Below are positions 42,836 through 51,809 of a stretch of 64,000 nt of DNA, in pieces. How positions within the stretch are numbered: the first letter of the stretch is position 1; the number at the start of each line of letters is the position of its first letter. The stretch spans positions 124,001-188,000 of the forward strand of contig NZ_FOGT01000007.1 of the NCBI RefSeq assembly GCF_900111295.1, in the 5' to 3' direction. Both the position numbers and the translations under genes were made by a program. This stretch comes from Salipaludibacillus aurantiacus. Its GTDB lineage: Bacteria; Bacillota; Bacilli; Bacillales; Salisediminibacteriaceae. Below the pieces are notes generated by a model. The model did no database searches. It was not told the origin of the DNA and saw nothing but the letters and a program-made list of their open reading frames with translations.

Positions 42836-43690
42836 TCACTCAGCTGCAGCCTCTATAATGTCCTCATCCTTTTTCTCTTTCTTCCCCTCTTTCTTTTTCT
42901 CTTTATTCTCTTCTTTATTTAACTTCTTTTCATCCTTAGTATCCTCATTCTCTTCCCCACCTTTTTTATCCTCATCATTTCCTTTATCGGTTTCATTATC
43001 AGTCTCCTTATCGTTCACTGACTCTGAGTCTTTACTTTTTTCATCAGGCATATTTTTATCTTTCTTGTCGTTCTTATCTTTAGGGTTCTTCTTCTCTTGC
43101 GGTTTATTTTCCATGTTCTTTTCAATATCTGTGTCATCTGTGAGTGACTCTTCTTCAGGTTCGTTATGGTTTTCAACTTGATCATTACTCTCATGATCTT
43201 CCTCATCGGATTTCACGTCCGAACTGGTTGATTCCTCTGTTTCTGTACCTGTTTCTTTTTCAGCAGACGATCCGTTTATTAGCTCAGGATCAAACTTCAA
43301 TTCGTATGTTTCATGAATATATTTCTGAAATCCTACTAACTCCAAAATTTCCGCCTCACTGTAGGAAGCGTTAAATGCAAACTCTACATTCCGCACTTCA
43401 CCAGGACCAAGATCAAAAGTCTTTAAGTTTTCACCCGTGAGAGATAAAGAGACAGGTACAACGGTTACTGACCGGTTTTCTATAATAACTTGAAAATGGA
43501 CTTCTCCATTTCCTGTGTAATCAGGTTCTCCGACGTAAACTTCCAATATCTCAGATGTAACCGGAGTCGTAATTGTATTTGACCGAAAGGAGGCTTCTCC
43601 TGTAAATCCTGATGCTGCGGCGTTTCCAGACGTCAAAATAACCCCGCAAGCAATCACTAAAACGGCTGACATTTTACTTAATAAAAGCAT
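42836..43690 (-). CDS. secreted protein with beta domain and charged low-complexity tail, tasA2 operon
   Basis: 284 residues. Signal peptide (about 1-27), then a compact beta-rich domain (about 28-135, EASFRSNTITTPV, EVHFQVIIENRSV, LKTFDLGPGEVRNVEF), then ~150 residues of Glu/Lys/Asp/Asn low complexity ending DIIEAAAE. The tail style is the same as in the third gene of the tasA1 operon, so I see the two as functional counterparts. A role as fibre partner or matrix polymer is inferred. GGAGG lies 8 nt before the ATG. Last gene of the operon. Confidence 0.7.
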   Translation of the reverse strand: MLLLSKMSAVLVIACGVILTSGNAAASGFTGEASFRSNTITTPVTSEILEVYVGEPDYTGNGEVHFQVIIENRSVTVVPVSLSLTGENLKTFDLGPGEVRNVEFAFNASYSEAEILELVGFQKYIHETYELKFDPELINGSSAEKETGTETEESTSSDVKSDEEDHESNDQVENHNEPEEESLTDDTDIEKNMENKPQEKKNPKDKNDKKDKNMPDEKSKDSESVNDKETDNETDKGNDEDKKGGEENEDTKDEKKLNKEENKEKKKEGKKEKKDEDIIEAAAE

Positions 43691-43763
43691 CCTTGTTTCC
43701 TCCTTTAAAAAAAGAACCAGAGATCTCTCCCCAGTTCTCTTTCCACTTATCTATACTGTTTAC

Positions 43764-44471
43764 TTACTCCTGCTCAGCTAACTCTCTTTCAATTTCATTG
43801 TTTTGCTCTACCTTAACTCTGAATTCAGATGTCATTGTAGCAGCTTGATACTCATTTCCTGCACTCTCATCAAGTCCTAAAGAGACTTCAATTTTAACTT
43901 TTTCGTCAGGTAAGAAGGTGCGGTGTTTATCTAACGGGTTTCTATTGCCTCTTTGGCCTTTACCCAACAGCTGACGAAGGTCATTACTCGCTAAGTTATC
44001 AGAAACTGACTCTTCAGCAGTCACATTTCCTTCACTATCATAAAAAGTATAATCTACTGTTACCGCAAAAGGTTCAAGTATTTCTGTTGCACTGTCTCCA
44101 GAATATCCCCAGCCTTTATTAGCTCTGTCATAAAGGTTGGAGTCGAAGTCAAATTCAGAATTCATCCAGCCAATATCGAAAGCGCGCGTCCCGTCATTTT
44201 TAATAAAAAACGGTTCTGCGACCCATGTTTCCCCAGGTAAGAGATCAAGCCCATGCTCATCTTTAAACAATTGGAAGGTGTTATCGCTCCCAACTGGATT
44301 ATCCGCTGCGTCATAAAGCCCTACGTCAATTGTTGCTGTCTCCAGTGCATCAGCATTGACTGAGCCTGTAGTTTCACTGTCATTAAAACTTGAGTAAGTA
44401 CCAAATCCGACTGTTGCGACCAAAGTTGCTGATAAGGCTGTTCCGATTAAACCCTTTTGAATTTTGTTCAT
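43764..44471 (-). CDS. TasA/CalY family fibre subunit
   Basis: 235 residues. The N-terminus KIQKGLIGTALSATLVATVGFGTYSSFND is the SipW-type signal; the mature part SVNADALETATIDVGLYD then ETWVAEPFFIKNDGTRAFDIGWMNS is the TasA core. GGAGG lies 8 nt before the start. It follows its signal peptidase by 20 bp. It is better TasA-like than the 14286 paralogue, which is more diverged. Confidence 0.87.
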   Translation of the reverse strand: MNKIQKGLIGTALSATLVATVGFGTYSSFNDSETTGSVNADALETATIDVGLYDAADNPVGSDNTFQLFKDEHGLDLLPGETWVAEPFFIKNDGTRAFDIGWMNSEFDFDSNLYDRANKGWGYSGDSATEILEPFAVTVDYTFYDSEGNVTAEESVSDNLASNDLRQLLGKGQRGNRNPLDKHRTFLPDEKVKIEVSLGLDESAGNEYQAATMTSEFRVKVEQNNEIERELAEQE

Positions 44472-44491
44472 AATAAATTCCTCCTGTTTTG

Positions 44492-45013
44492 TTATGTTTT
44501 TTGAATGACTTCTTTTGAGCCGGCTGAATTATCGTTTCTGAAAATCCATTTAAAGATTTCTAATATAACTGCAATAAGAATCGGCGCTGCTATTAAAGTT
44601 ATAAAACCCGTTAAGGAAGTAAGATAAGAAATAACATAGCCGAACTTTGGAATCGTCATCTGGTGAACGCCCTGAACTTCAGACGGATCGACTAATGAAC
44701 TGTCGGCAAGGTCATTATTATCACCTTTAGTTTTGAACTGGCCATCTTTTATACCTATAAGTCTGTGTGTGACTAAGGTTTCACCTTGCTTAAAGGTAAT
44801 GACATCTCCTACTGCAGGATTTTTTGTCTGATTAATTATCAGCAAATCCTGTGTCTCAAATTCCGGTACCATACTGTCAGAAAGTACAATTAATGCTTCG
44901 TAGCCAAACAATGATAGGTTGGATCTGTCTTCATCAAGTATGAATAAAGGCCATACAAGGAATATTGCACCTATAATTATGACCGTTACCAGCCAGCTGC
45001 TTATTTTTTTCAT
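44492..45013 (-). CDS. sipW: SipW-like type I signal peptidase (S26B)
   Basis: 173 residues. Membrane helices near 7-27 and 133-155; catalytic Ser in VLSDSMVPEF (about 47) and His in TLVTHRLIG (about 87) where Lys stands in bacterial SPase I. FKTKGDNNDLADSSLV is the third family box. First of three genes, paralogous to 13577-15678. RBS GGAGG 8 nt before ATG. Confidence 0.9.
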   Translation of the reverse strand: MKKISSWLVTVIIIGAIFLVWPLFILDEDRSNLSLFGYEALIVLSDSMVPEFETQDLLIINQTKNPAVGDVITFKQGETLVTHRLIGIKDGQFKTKGDNNDLADSSLVDPSEVQGVHQMTIPKFGYVISYLTSLTGFITLIAAPILIAVILEIFKWIFRNDNSAGSKEVIQKT

Positions 45014-45038
45014 GCTTACCCTCCTTTAAGATGGGCTG

Positions 45039-45052
45039 GTTAACTTGTTAAC
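45039..45052. promoter_or_regulatory. GTTAAC-TT-GTTAAC inverted repeat upstream of sipW2
   Basis: Two palindromic GTTAAC hexamers separated by 2 bp, 26 bp before the start. It has the same position and a related TTGTTA theme as the palindrome upstream of sipW1. Confidence 0.4.
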
Positions 45053-45191
45053 TACATCATAAAACGATTTCAGGAAGTCAGGTATCCTGCACCAGATTGA
45101 ATTACATTGCTTCCAGGATGATTCCTTTTCTCATACTCAAGGAGGAGGCAAGTCCAACTTTCCATTTCCACTTCCAATTAACACTGCCCAC

Positions 45192-45239
45192 AAAAAAAGA
45201 AGGACCTGAATGTCCTCTTCGACACTCACATCCTTCTTT
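45192..45239 (-). terminator. terminator of the zinc ribbon gene
   Basis: AAAGAAGGA pairs with TCCTTCTTT; on the minus strand TTTTTTTG follows. An inner GGAC/GTCC pair is present. Confidence 0.65.
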
Positions 45240-45403
45240 CATTTATTCACGTTCCGAGGAAGCTTAATTAACCTAAGGTGGTACTTTCCAGAAGTCACGG
45301 GCAGCTGTTTGAGATCCCTGCCGCAGCCAGGGCATGCCCACAGCCCGTGACCCGAACTGCTGTAGGATGTCCTTTTGCATTTCTTGCAGTGCTTTTCATA
45401 CAT
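45239..45403 (-). CDS. small zinc ribbon protein, 54 aa
   Basis: ATG 45403 with GGAGG 7 nt upstream. Two CxxC pairs, HCKKCKRT at the start and WACPGCGRD at residues 23-30, form a rubredoxin-like zinc ribbon. The tail is basic (KYHLRLIKLPRNVNK). Such ribbons bind nucleic acid or protein. It lies between the HD-type gene and sipW2 on the same strand, with its own terminator. Not part of a named family I know. Confidence 0.65.
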   Translation of the reverse strand: MYEKHCKKCKRTSYSSSGHGLWACPGCGRDLKQLPVTSGKYHLRLIKLPRNVNK

Positions 45404-45498
45404 GTGTCATCCTCCAAGAAGTTTTTTAATCAGCTTATCAAAGGAGCGGGCACTGGGGCATTCTCCTTCAGGATTAAATGTATCCTTCTTTAGAATGA

Positions 45499-46644
45499 TT
45501 AACTTGCTTTTACATCTGTTTGGCTGCTTTTACCACTCATCACTTTCAAAAACGCATTAACCACGTTTGAATCAAACGTTCCCCCTTTTTCGTTTCTAAT
45601 CTGACCGAGGGCTTCTTCACAGGACAATGCCTCCCTGTAGGCACGTGAAGTGGTCATGGCAAGGTACGCTTCAGTAATTCCAAGTATTTGAGATAGCACA
45701 GCTATCTCCTCTCCGCCGAGTCCATAGGGATAGCCTTTCCCATCTATCCTTTCATGATGTTGTTCAGCTGCTGTACGGATCCTTGAAAACGTCGCGTCTT
45801 CCCCTATAATATCTCTTCCCATGACACAATGTTGTTTAACGACTTCGAATTCGATATCTGTCAATCTCTCTTCTTTTTCAAATAAATAATCCGGCCATTG
45901 AACACGGCTTACAAAATGGATAACAGCTAACAGCTCTACTTCCCACCTTTGAATACGCTCCTCAGGAAAATAATGACTCATTTTAAGCATCAAATCACTG
46001 GATTTCGCTATTTCTTCCCGGGTAATTTGTGTTTTAGTTTCTACAACTGGAACCAGGGCGTGCAAGAGCGACATAAGGTGCACCCGTTTCTGCCTTTCAT
46101 TCTCTTCAAGTGCCTCTAATCGTTTCTTTTCAGTGCCCTGTATAATGAAAAAACCAATGAAAAGCACGGCTATGCCATAAACCAGCCTGTCAAGATTGGC
46201 TGCTGTGAACTCCGCTGCTGATGAAATGCCGTTAAATTCTGTGTCATATAATAAAAACAGCTTATAAAAAATAATAAAGAGGGCTCCCCATATATAATAA
46301 ATTTTTACGTTATAATGAAGGGCCAGCAGGAGAGGAAATAACAGCAGGCTAATCCACATCTCACTATAGTGAAAAGGATTATTAAAAACAGTCAAGAGGA
46401 AAAGAGCCAGCATGATGAAGCTATGTCCGTGCGCTTCACTCTCTCTTCCTTTTATATAAAACGTATATAACAAATACCCGCCCCAATAAAACAACATACA
46501 TTGCAGATAAGCGATCATTGTGACTAAAGTGAGGCTGTGCCCTGCCATAAGCTGCACACTGACTGTTATAACAGAAATAAGCGTGAAGAAGAGTGCCAGG
46601 CTGATTAATATCTTTTCCCCTGTATTCTCTTTCTTAAAGATCAC
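45499..46644 (-). CDS. membrane protein with degenerate HD-GYP domain
   Basis: 381 residues. Six or so membrane helices (about 12-185), then a C-terminal HD-GYP-like domain (about 205-370). The GYP part is intact, HHERIDGKGYPYGL, but the HD dyad is not: where active enzymes have LLHDIGK the protein reads VIHFVSR, so the Asp is Phe and the Lys is Arg. This likely abolishes the binuclear metal site needed to hydrolyse c-di-GMP. It may instead sense the nucleotide. It is followed upstream by a NarXL-type kinase/regulator pair on the same strand. Confidence 0.8.
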   Translation of the reverse strand: MIFKKENTGEKILISLALFFTLISVITVSVQLMAGHSLTLVTMIAYLQCMLFYWGGYLLYTFYIKGRESEAHGHSFIMLALFLLTVFNNPFHYSEMWISLLLFPLLLALHYNVKIYYIWGALFIIFYKLFLLYDTEFNGISSAAEFTAANLDRLVYGIAVLFIGFFIIQGTEKKRLEALEENERQKRVHLMSLLHALVPVVETKTQITREEIAKSSDLMLKMSHYFPEERIQRWEVELLAVIHFVSRVQWPDYLFEKEERLTDIEFEVVKQHCVMGRDIIGEDATFSRIRTAAEQHHERIDGKGYPYGLGGEEIAVLSQILGITEAYLAMTTSRAYREALSCEEALGQIRNEKGGTFDSNVVNAFLKVMSGKSSQTDVKAS

Positions 46645-46659
46645 TTTTTCCGCCTCCTT

Positions 46660-47295
46660 TTATACCGGTATGTCAATCAGCCGATTTTTCAAAGCATATA
46701 CGACAGCCTGAGATCTGTTTGGCTGGCCGGTTTTGCGGAGAATACTGCTCACATGGGTTTTCACCGTGGTTTCGGAAATAAAGAGTTCCTGCGATATTTC
46801 ATGGTTGCTTAAGTTATTGACGATGCACCGGAAGACTTCCTCTTCCCGTGGCGTCAGTTGAAGCTTGTCCTTTTCACTTTCTTTTGCAGTCCCTGGATGC
46901 TGCCTCGATACTTTCGGCTGAAAACATGAAAAGCCTTCGATCACCATCTGAATGGTGGCCATAATTTTATCGGGAGGCGTATCTTTCATAATATAACCAT
47001 CCACCCCTGCATCCATGGCATTATAAATGTCTTCACTGTTATCATAAGCTGTCAGCACTATGATTTTAGTATGCGGTGAAGCCGTAATAATGCGCGGGCT
47101 GCTTTCTATAATGGATTGTCCTGGCATTTTTAAATCAGATAGAATAAGATCGGGCTTTAATTCAATAGCTTTATCCAATAACTCATCGCCATCAGATGCT
47201 TCCTCGACTACCGTTAAATCCTGTGCTGCTTCGACGATCATTTTCAGGCCGTCTCTGACAATCTGATGATCATCAGCCAGTATGATATTATGCAT
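46660..47295 (-). CDS. NarL/LuxR-family response regulator
   Basis: 211 residues. Receiver (1-120) with ADD at 8-10, phospho-acceptor Asp in LILSDLKMPG (about 54), Lys in IMKD; LuxR HTH (about 145-208) TPREEEVFRCIVNNLSNHEIS then TVKTHVSSILRKTG. It overlaps the kinase gene by 8 bp. Possible target: the adjoining HD-type gene or the tasA2 operon. Confidence 0.92.
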   Translation of the reverse strand: MHNIILADDHQIVRDGLKMIVEAAQDLTVVEEASDGDELLDKAIELKPDLILSDLKMPGQSIIESSPRIITASPHTKIIVLTAYDNSEDIYNAMDAGVDGYIMKDTPPDKIMATIQMVIEGFSCFQPKVSRQHPGTAKESEKDKLQLTPREEEVFRCIVNNLSNHEISQELFISETTVKTHVSSILRKTGQPNRSQAVVYALKNRLIDIPV

Positions 47296-48847
47296 AATGA
47301 GTTAACCCCCCTCTTGGAATTATAACAACAGCTTCTGTACCTGAGCGATTTAAATCCCGTATGGAAAATGTTCCGCCTAACTTCTCTGCTCGTTCACGGA
47401 TGCCTTCCAGTCCGGTCCCTCCCGCGTAATCTTTCCGCTGCTTATTTACCTTTTGAGATTTTCTAAAGCCCACCCCATTATCCGTTACTTTGATGACCCA
47501 TTGTATAGCATTTACTTTAACTTGAAGAGTCATAGTGGTAGCTTTCGAATGCTTTATACAGTTGGAGACCATTTCCTCCGTCACTCTGTAGACAGCTTCT
47601 TCTGCTTCAAGGGATTCATTCAGCACCTTTCCTTGCGCTGTATAAGAGTACGCCATATCTGACTGCTGCATGAGTCTGTTCAATAGACTCTCCAATGCGT
47701 CCAGGACATTTTCCCTTTTATGTTCCTCACGTAAATAAGCAATATACTCTCTAACTTCTAAGTGACACTGCTGAATACTTTCTTCCACTTTATCTATGTT
47801 TTCTTCAATTGTATGGGGGGCCTCGGAATTTCTCACAAGAAGACGCGTTTTAAAAGTCTGAGCGGATAAGAAGAATAATTTCTGCGCAAGCCCGTCGTGC
47901 ATGTCACTGGCTAATTTATCAGACAGATCCTTTTTCATAGCTTCCTGAATCCGTGCCATTTCTTCAGACATACATTGTTTATTAATGAGTACGGCACTTA
48001 TCATATGTAGGTAAAGGTCACTAAAAGCATTTTTTACAGGACGCCGGCTTACCGGGAGAAGAATGACGAACCTGTTACTTTCTTCCCCCTTGCTCCTCAC
48101 AGGAAAAAAATAAAATGTTCTGTCATTACCTGCGTGATCAGGCAGCTTAATAAACGTTTTAGCATGACTGTTGAAAAAGCCTTTATCAAACAGTCTTCGT
48201 TTAAAATAGTGCCGATGCCAGTCGGTCATATCACTGCTTTTGTCATTGCGGCATATGTAAACCTTTCCGGTAGCGAAAATCTGTTCCACTAAATTCTCAG
48301 CTATCTCCTGACATTGAGAGAGATCCTTATGCTTATGAGAATTCAATATAAAGAACGATATAGCCCGCCAGTGTTTATATACTTTGAAAGCCTTGCGGGA
48401 AATTATATGTAACAAAATGTATAACACAACAGGAACAAGTAAAGCTGCAAATAACGCCGGCGATACCTCTTCATTAAAACCTGTAACACGCCCCGTTATG
48501 AAGATAGCTGATGTAAAGAAAATAAAACTCCATATATATGTATACTTATTACTGCTTAAAGAAGATAAAGCGATATACAACGTGCTCGATAAATATAGAA
48601 CTTTATAAGGTTCTAAAGCCCCTGTTAAAAATGTCATTGAGGCTAACAGCCCTGCCTCAAATAGGACAAGCATAACCCAAAACCTGTTCTCAATTCTTTT
48701 ATACAACAGAAGCAGCATCGCTAAATTTATAATAAGAAGAAGCAGCGTACTCCATGGAGTCAGAATATCAAATGTAATAAGGATTAACAGAAATACCCAA
48801 CGTGCCACTAAAACAATATGTCTAAGAACGTTATTAAAAAAGAACAA
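47288..48847 (-). CDS. NarX/DegS-class sensor histidine kinase
   Basis: 519 residues. Five to six membrane helices (about 8-165), a GAF-like middle region, HisKA_3 with the phospho-acceptor in SDMHDGLAQKLFFL (about 315), and HATPase with EEMVSNCIKHSKATT, DNGVGFR and GLEGIRERAEKLGG. Typical of kinases paired with LuxR regulators. The start is a TTG with a weak RBS and may be off by some residues. Confidence 0.88.
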   Translation of the reverse strand: MFFFNNVLRHIVLVARWVFLLILITFDILTPWSTLLLLIINLAMLLLLYKRIENRFWVMLVLFEAGLLASMTFLTGALEPYKVLYLSSTLYIALSSLSSNKYTYIWSFIFFTSAIFITGRVTGFNEEVSPALFAALLVPVVLYILLHIISRKAFKVYKHWRAISFFILNSHKHKDLSQCQEIAENLVEQIFATGKVYICRNDKSSDMTDWHRHYFKRRLFDKGFFNSHAKTFIKLPDHAGNDRTFYFFPVRSKGEESNRFVILLPVSRRPVKNAFSDLYLHMISAVLINKQCMSEEMARIQEAMKKDLSDKLASDMHDGLAQKLFFLSAQTFKTRLLVRNSEAPHTIEENIDKVEESIQQCHLEVREYIAYLREEHKRENVLDALESLLNRLMQQSDMAYSYTAQGKVLNESLEAEEAVYRVTEEMVSNCIKHSKATTMTLQVKVNAIQWVIKVTDNGVGFRKSQKVNKQRKDYAGGTGLEGIRERAEKLGGTFSIRDLNRSGTEAVVIIPRGGLTHYA

Positions 48848-48985
48848 ACGCTCATCCCCTACTTAAGTATTAGTCCCTCCACAGATAAGTATAGGTTATT
48901 TACCATTTTAAAACAATTATCAGTTTTGTCGTTTTTGCACTATTGCAGTCGAAACCACACATGGGCTTCATTCATTTATGTAATA

Positions 48986-49011
48986 AGCCATACGGAACGG
49001 TCCGTATGGCT
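48986..49011. terminator. perfect 11-bp hairpin
   Basis: AGCCATACGGA and TCCGTATGGCT around ACGG. No T run on either strand, so termination is uncertain. Confidence 0.4.
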
Positions 49012-49044
49012 CTAGTCTGTTACTTTAGAAGTTGATACTTGCTT

Positions 49045-49300
49045 GCGAGAGGGATTGTGGCGCTTTTGGGCGGGATTGTTGCACTTTTGGCCAGGATTGT
49101 GGTGCTCCGGACAAGGTTTGTTGTACTTCCGACCGAGTTTGTGGCACTTATGGCCGGGATTGGCACTCTCGGTCGGGATTGTGGCACTTTGGAGAAGGTT
49201 TGTCGCACTTCCGTTCAGGATTGTTGCACTTTAATACACGATTGTGGCACTTCTGACCGAAATTGAGGCACTCCCCCACCATAATTGTGGCACTCGGCCC
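49045..49300 (-). repeat. 21-bp periodic array, TGCnACAATC class, inverted (12 units)
   Basis: Read on the plus strand as GATTGTgGCActT: cores at 49053, 49074, 49095, 49116, 49137, 49158, 49177, 49198, 49219, 49240, 49261 and 49283. Nine of the eleven steps are exactly 21 bp, the others 19 and 22. It is the longest array of the window. The three open frames through it (repetitive Gly/Cys/Leu heptads) are artefacts. Confidence 0.93.
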
Positions 49301-49420
49301 CACAACCCCAACCAGAACCGCCGCAGAGTTTATCGAAAACGCCGTATCGCGCTCCCCCAACTAGGCTACCCTTCAATCCGCATTCGTCACAAGAAATGCC
49401 AGCCTCCTCATCACGTTATA
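49291..49420. repeat. ~130-bp segment shared with 57958-58085
   Basis: Both begin CACTCGGCCCC right after an inverted 21-bp array and contain CCGCCGCA.AGTTTA.CGA.AACGCCG and a CCCCCAACTA block; both end CTCCT.A.CA.GTTATAA. At 57958 this runs into the 3' end of the FGase-like gene. Here the minus strand (49420-49373) reads YNVMRRLAFLVTNAD then stop, a vestige of that gene's C-terminus YNMLRSLVVFVENVE, lying next to the phosphorylase stop. Confidence 0.8.
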
Positions 49421-51659
49421 ACTCAAACCTCAGTTTCGATTCCAGTTTAACCGATTCATTAAAATGATGAATGGTTAACGGTTCACCTTCCAGCAGACGG
49501 TACTCCACCTGTTCAGGTTGGAGGATAACTTTAATAAGCCGGTCCTGATAAGTCATATTAAAGTTAATTCCATTGAGTTGGCTTGGTAAGGACGGGGAGA
49601 AAAATAAACCGTCTTCTTTAATACGCACGCCTCCAAAGCCGAATACGATGGATAGCCATGTTCCTCCCATATTCGCCATATGAAGGCCATCTTTGGTATT
49701 CCCATGTGTGTTGTCCAAATCAAGTCTCGCCGTTTCCATAAAGTAATTATAGGCTTTATCATCGTAACCCAGTTTTGCGGCCATAATGCTGTATACACAG
49801 TAAGACAATGATGAATCGTGTGTGGTTACTTTTTCATAATAATCATAAGACCGCCTGATTGTATCTATATCCTGTTCATCCTCAAGCAGGAAGTGTGAAA
49901 GGACAGTATCTGCCTGCTTACATACTTGATAACGATAGAGGGTTAATGGATGATAGTTTAATAATAGGGGATATTTATCAGCTGGTGTATTCTTCAGGTC
50001 CCACACCTTTTTCTGTAAAAAAGTATCATCCTGAGCGTTGATGCCTAACTCCTCATCATAAGGGAGGTACATCATTTCTGCTGCTTCCTCCCATTCCTTA
50101 ACCTCATTTTCAGTGACGTTCAATTCCCTCATTTTATCAGTGTTCTGATTGATTACTTTAGCAGCCCATTTTAAATTATGTTTTGCCATCGCATTTGTAA
50201 AATAATTATTATTCACAATACACGTATACTCATCCGGTCCGGTGACATCATCGATACGGAATTGATCTTTATGAAAATGCCCAGTATCCAACCATAGACG
50301 CGCTGTTTCCGCAAGCACCTCCGCTCCATACTCTTTCATAAAGGAGTTATCGCCTGTCACCAGATAATATTGAATATAACTATAAGCAATATCTGCACTT
50401 ATATGGTATTGCGCAGTGCCTGCCGGGAAAAAGGCTGAACATTCGCTACCTGTGATGGTTCTCCACGAAAATAACGCTCCTTTAGCATGCCCTACTTCTT
50501 TTGCTCTCTCTTTAGCAGCTTCCAATACAGAATAACGATGGAGCAGAAGCTTTTTCGCTAACTCTGGATTTGTCATTAGGAACACTGGAAACATATAAAT
50601 TTCTGTATCCCAGAAATAATGACCCTCATACCCTTCTCCAGATAACCCTTTTGCTGCAATATTACTGACTGAGTCTTTACCGACCGACTGCAGAAGGTGG
50701 AACAGATTAAAGCGGATCCCTTCCTGAAGCTTGTCATCCCCTTCTACTTGCACATCTGCATGATTCCAAAAATTATTTAAGTAGTCCTCTTGCTCTTGAA
50801 GGAGCGTTTCAAATAGTTTATCCCCAATCTCATTCTGAACCTTAAAAGCTTGCTGTTTCAGATCCTCTCCGTGCCTTAACGTATCCGTAAATACATTCTT
50901 TTTAGTAAATTCAACGGCTTCATTTGTTTCCCAAGTATAGTGATCCTGAACACGTCCGCTGGTTATCTCACACTTATACTCGTAACCAGGGGTACACGTG
51001 GATTCCGACACACAGGCTGCTGATAAATTTGAGGCTAATGTTTTGTTGACGATGACTGCTTGCTGATGGGACCCGTCCACTTCTTCCACGGTTAACCTTT
51101 TAGCATGTCCGGAGGCCACTCGAGGATCATTTGGATCGGTAAAATTCGAGACATCTCCGTTTAATTCCGACCAAACTTTTATGGTATTTACCTTTGAAAG
51201 AGGCTCGATTTTCACATTAATAGCAAACAGTTCTCTCGTTACGAATGAAACAACTCTTCTAAAGTGCAGTTTCACTTTCGCGCCTTGTGGAGATTCCCAT
51301 TCTATAATGCGTTCAGAGTAGCCTTTATCAAAATACAGATTCTGTTCATAGTTTAATACTGTTCCGTCAAAAACTGAGAAACGTTCCCCGTTAATGTAAA
51401 TCTCGACAGTCTGCGCATCTATGACGTTAAGCAATTTCTGCTGCGTTTCCGGAAAAGCATGAAGTTTTTCACCGTACTCAATTCCGGTTACATCATGAAA
51501 CGCATTTATGTACGTACCGCGGACAGAAGTCATCCCCTGTTTATAGCCCTCTTCAAAGTTACCCCTGACACCGATATAGCCATTCCCTAATGCATATAGA
51601 CTCTCATTTTCCAGCAAACTATCTTTGTTTACTCCCGTCTGGGTTAGGTGCCACACCAT
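49416..51659 (-). CDS. GH65 glycoside phosphorylase (maltose/trehalose/kojibiose type)
   Basis: 747 residues, usual for GH65. N-terminal beta-sandwich (about 1-270, LYALGNGYIGVRGNFEEG), (alpha/alpha)6 barrel with FWDTEIYMFPVF and the catalytic acid Glu in VTGPDEYTC (about 475), and a C-terminal beta domain. The enzyme phosphorolyses an alpha-glucobiose or a glucosyl-glycerol to beta-glucose 1-phosphate. Which disaccharide is used cannot be read off. It is the last gene of an alpha-glucoside operon with a GH13 glucosidase and an ABC importer. Confidence 0.88.
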   Translation of the reverse strand: MVWHLTQTGVNKDSLLENESLYALGNGYIGVRGNFEEGYKQGMTSVRGTYINAFHDVTGIEYGEKLHAFPETQQKLLNVIDAQTVEIYINGERFSVFDGTVLNYEQNLYFDKGYSERIIEWESPQGAKVKLHFRRVVSFVTRELFAINVKIEPLSKVNTIKVWSELNGDVSNFTDPNDPRVASGHAKRLTVEEVDGSHQQAVIVNKTLASNLSAACVSESTCTPGYEYKCEITSGRVQDHYTWETNEAVEFTKKNVFTDTLRHGEDLKQQAFKVQNEIGDKLFETLLQEQEDYLNNFWNHADVQVEGDDKLQEGIRFNLFHLLQSVGKDSVSNIAAKGLSGEGYEGHYFWDTEIYMFPVFLMTNPELAKKLLLHRYSVLEAAKERAKEVGHAKGALFSWRTITGSECSAFFPAGTAQYHISADIAYSYIQYYLVTGDNSFMKEYGAEVLAETARLWLDTGHFHKDQFRIDDVTGPDEYTCIVNNNYFTNAMAKHNLKWAAKVINQNTDKMRELNVTENEVKEWEEAAEMMYLPYDEELGINAQDDTFLQKKVWDLKNTPADKYPLLLNYHPLTLYRYQVCKQADTVLSHFLLEDEQDIDTIRRSYDYYEKVTTHDSSLSYCVYSIMAAKLGYDDKAYNYFMETARLDLDNTHGNTKDGLHMANMGGTWLSIVFGFGGVRIKEDGLFFSPSLPSQLNGINFNMTYQDRLIKVILQPEQVEYRLLEGEPLTIHHFNESVKLESKLRFEL

Positions 51660-51809
51660 TTATACCACTCACTTTCTGGCTTAGTCATTTTCAAAACTCT
51701 TTCACTTTGTTATTTCTGTTGAGTTGGTTTAAAAAAAGTATAAATGGCTCCCTATAGTCTTTTTCTATAGGTGAGCCATATTCATTTCACATATCCGGTG
51801 ATAGCCTGT

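Noticed and set aside
49045-49300. CRISPR array
   Set aside because: Units repeat every 21 bp with a degenerate core of ~9 bp; there is no 23-40 bp conserved repeat with unique spacers, and no cas genes nearby.
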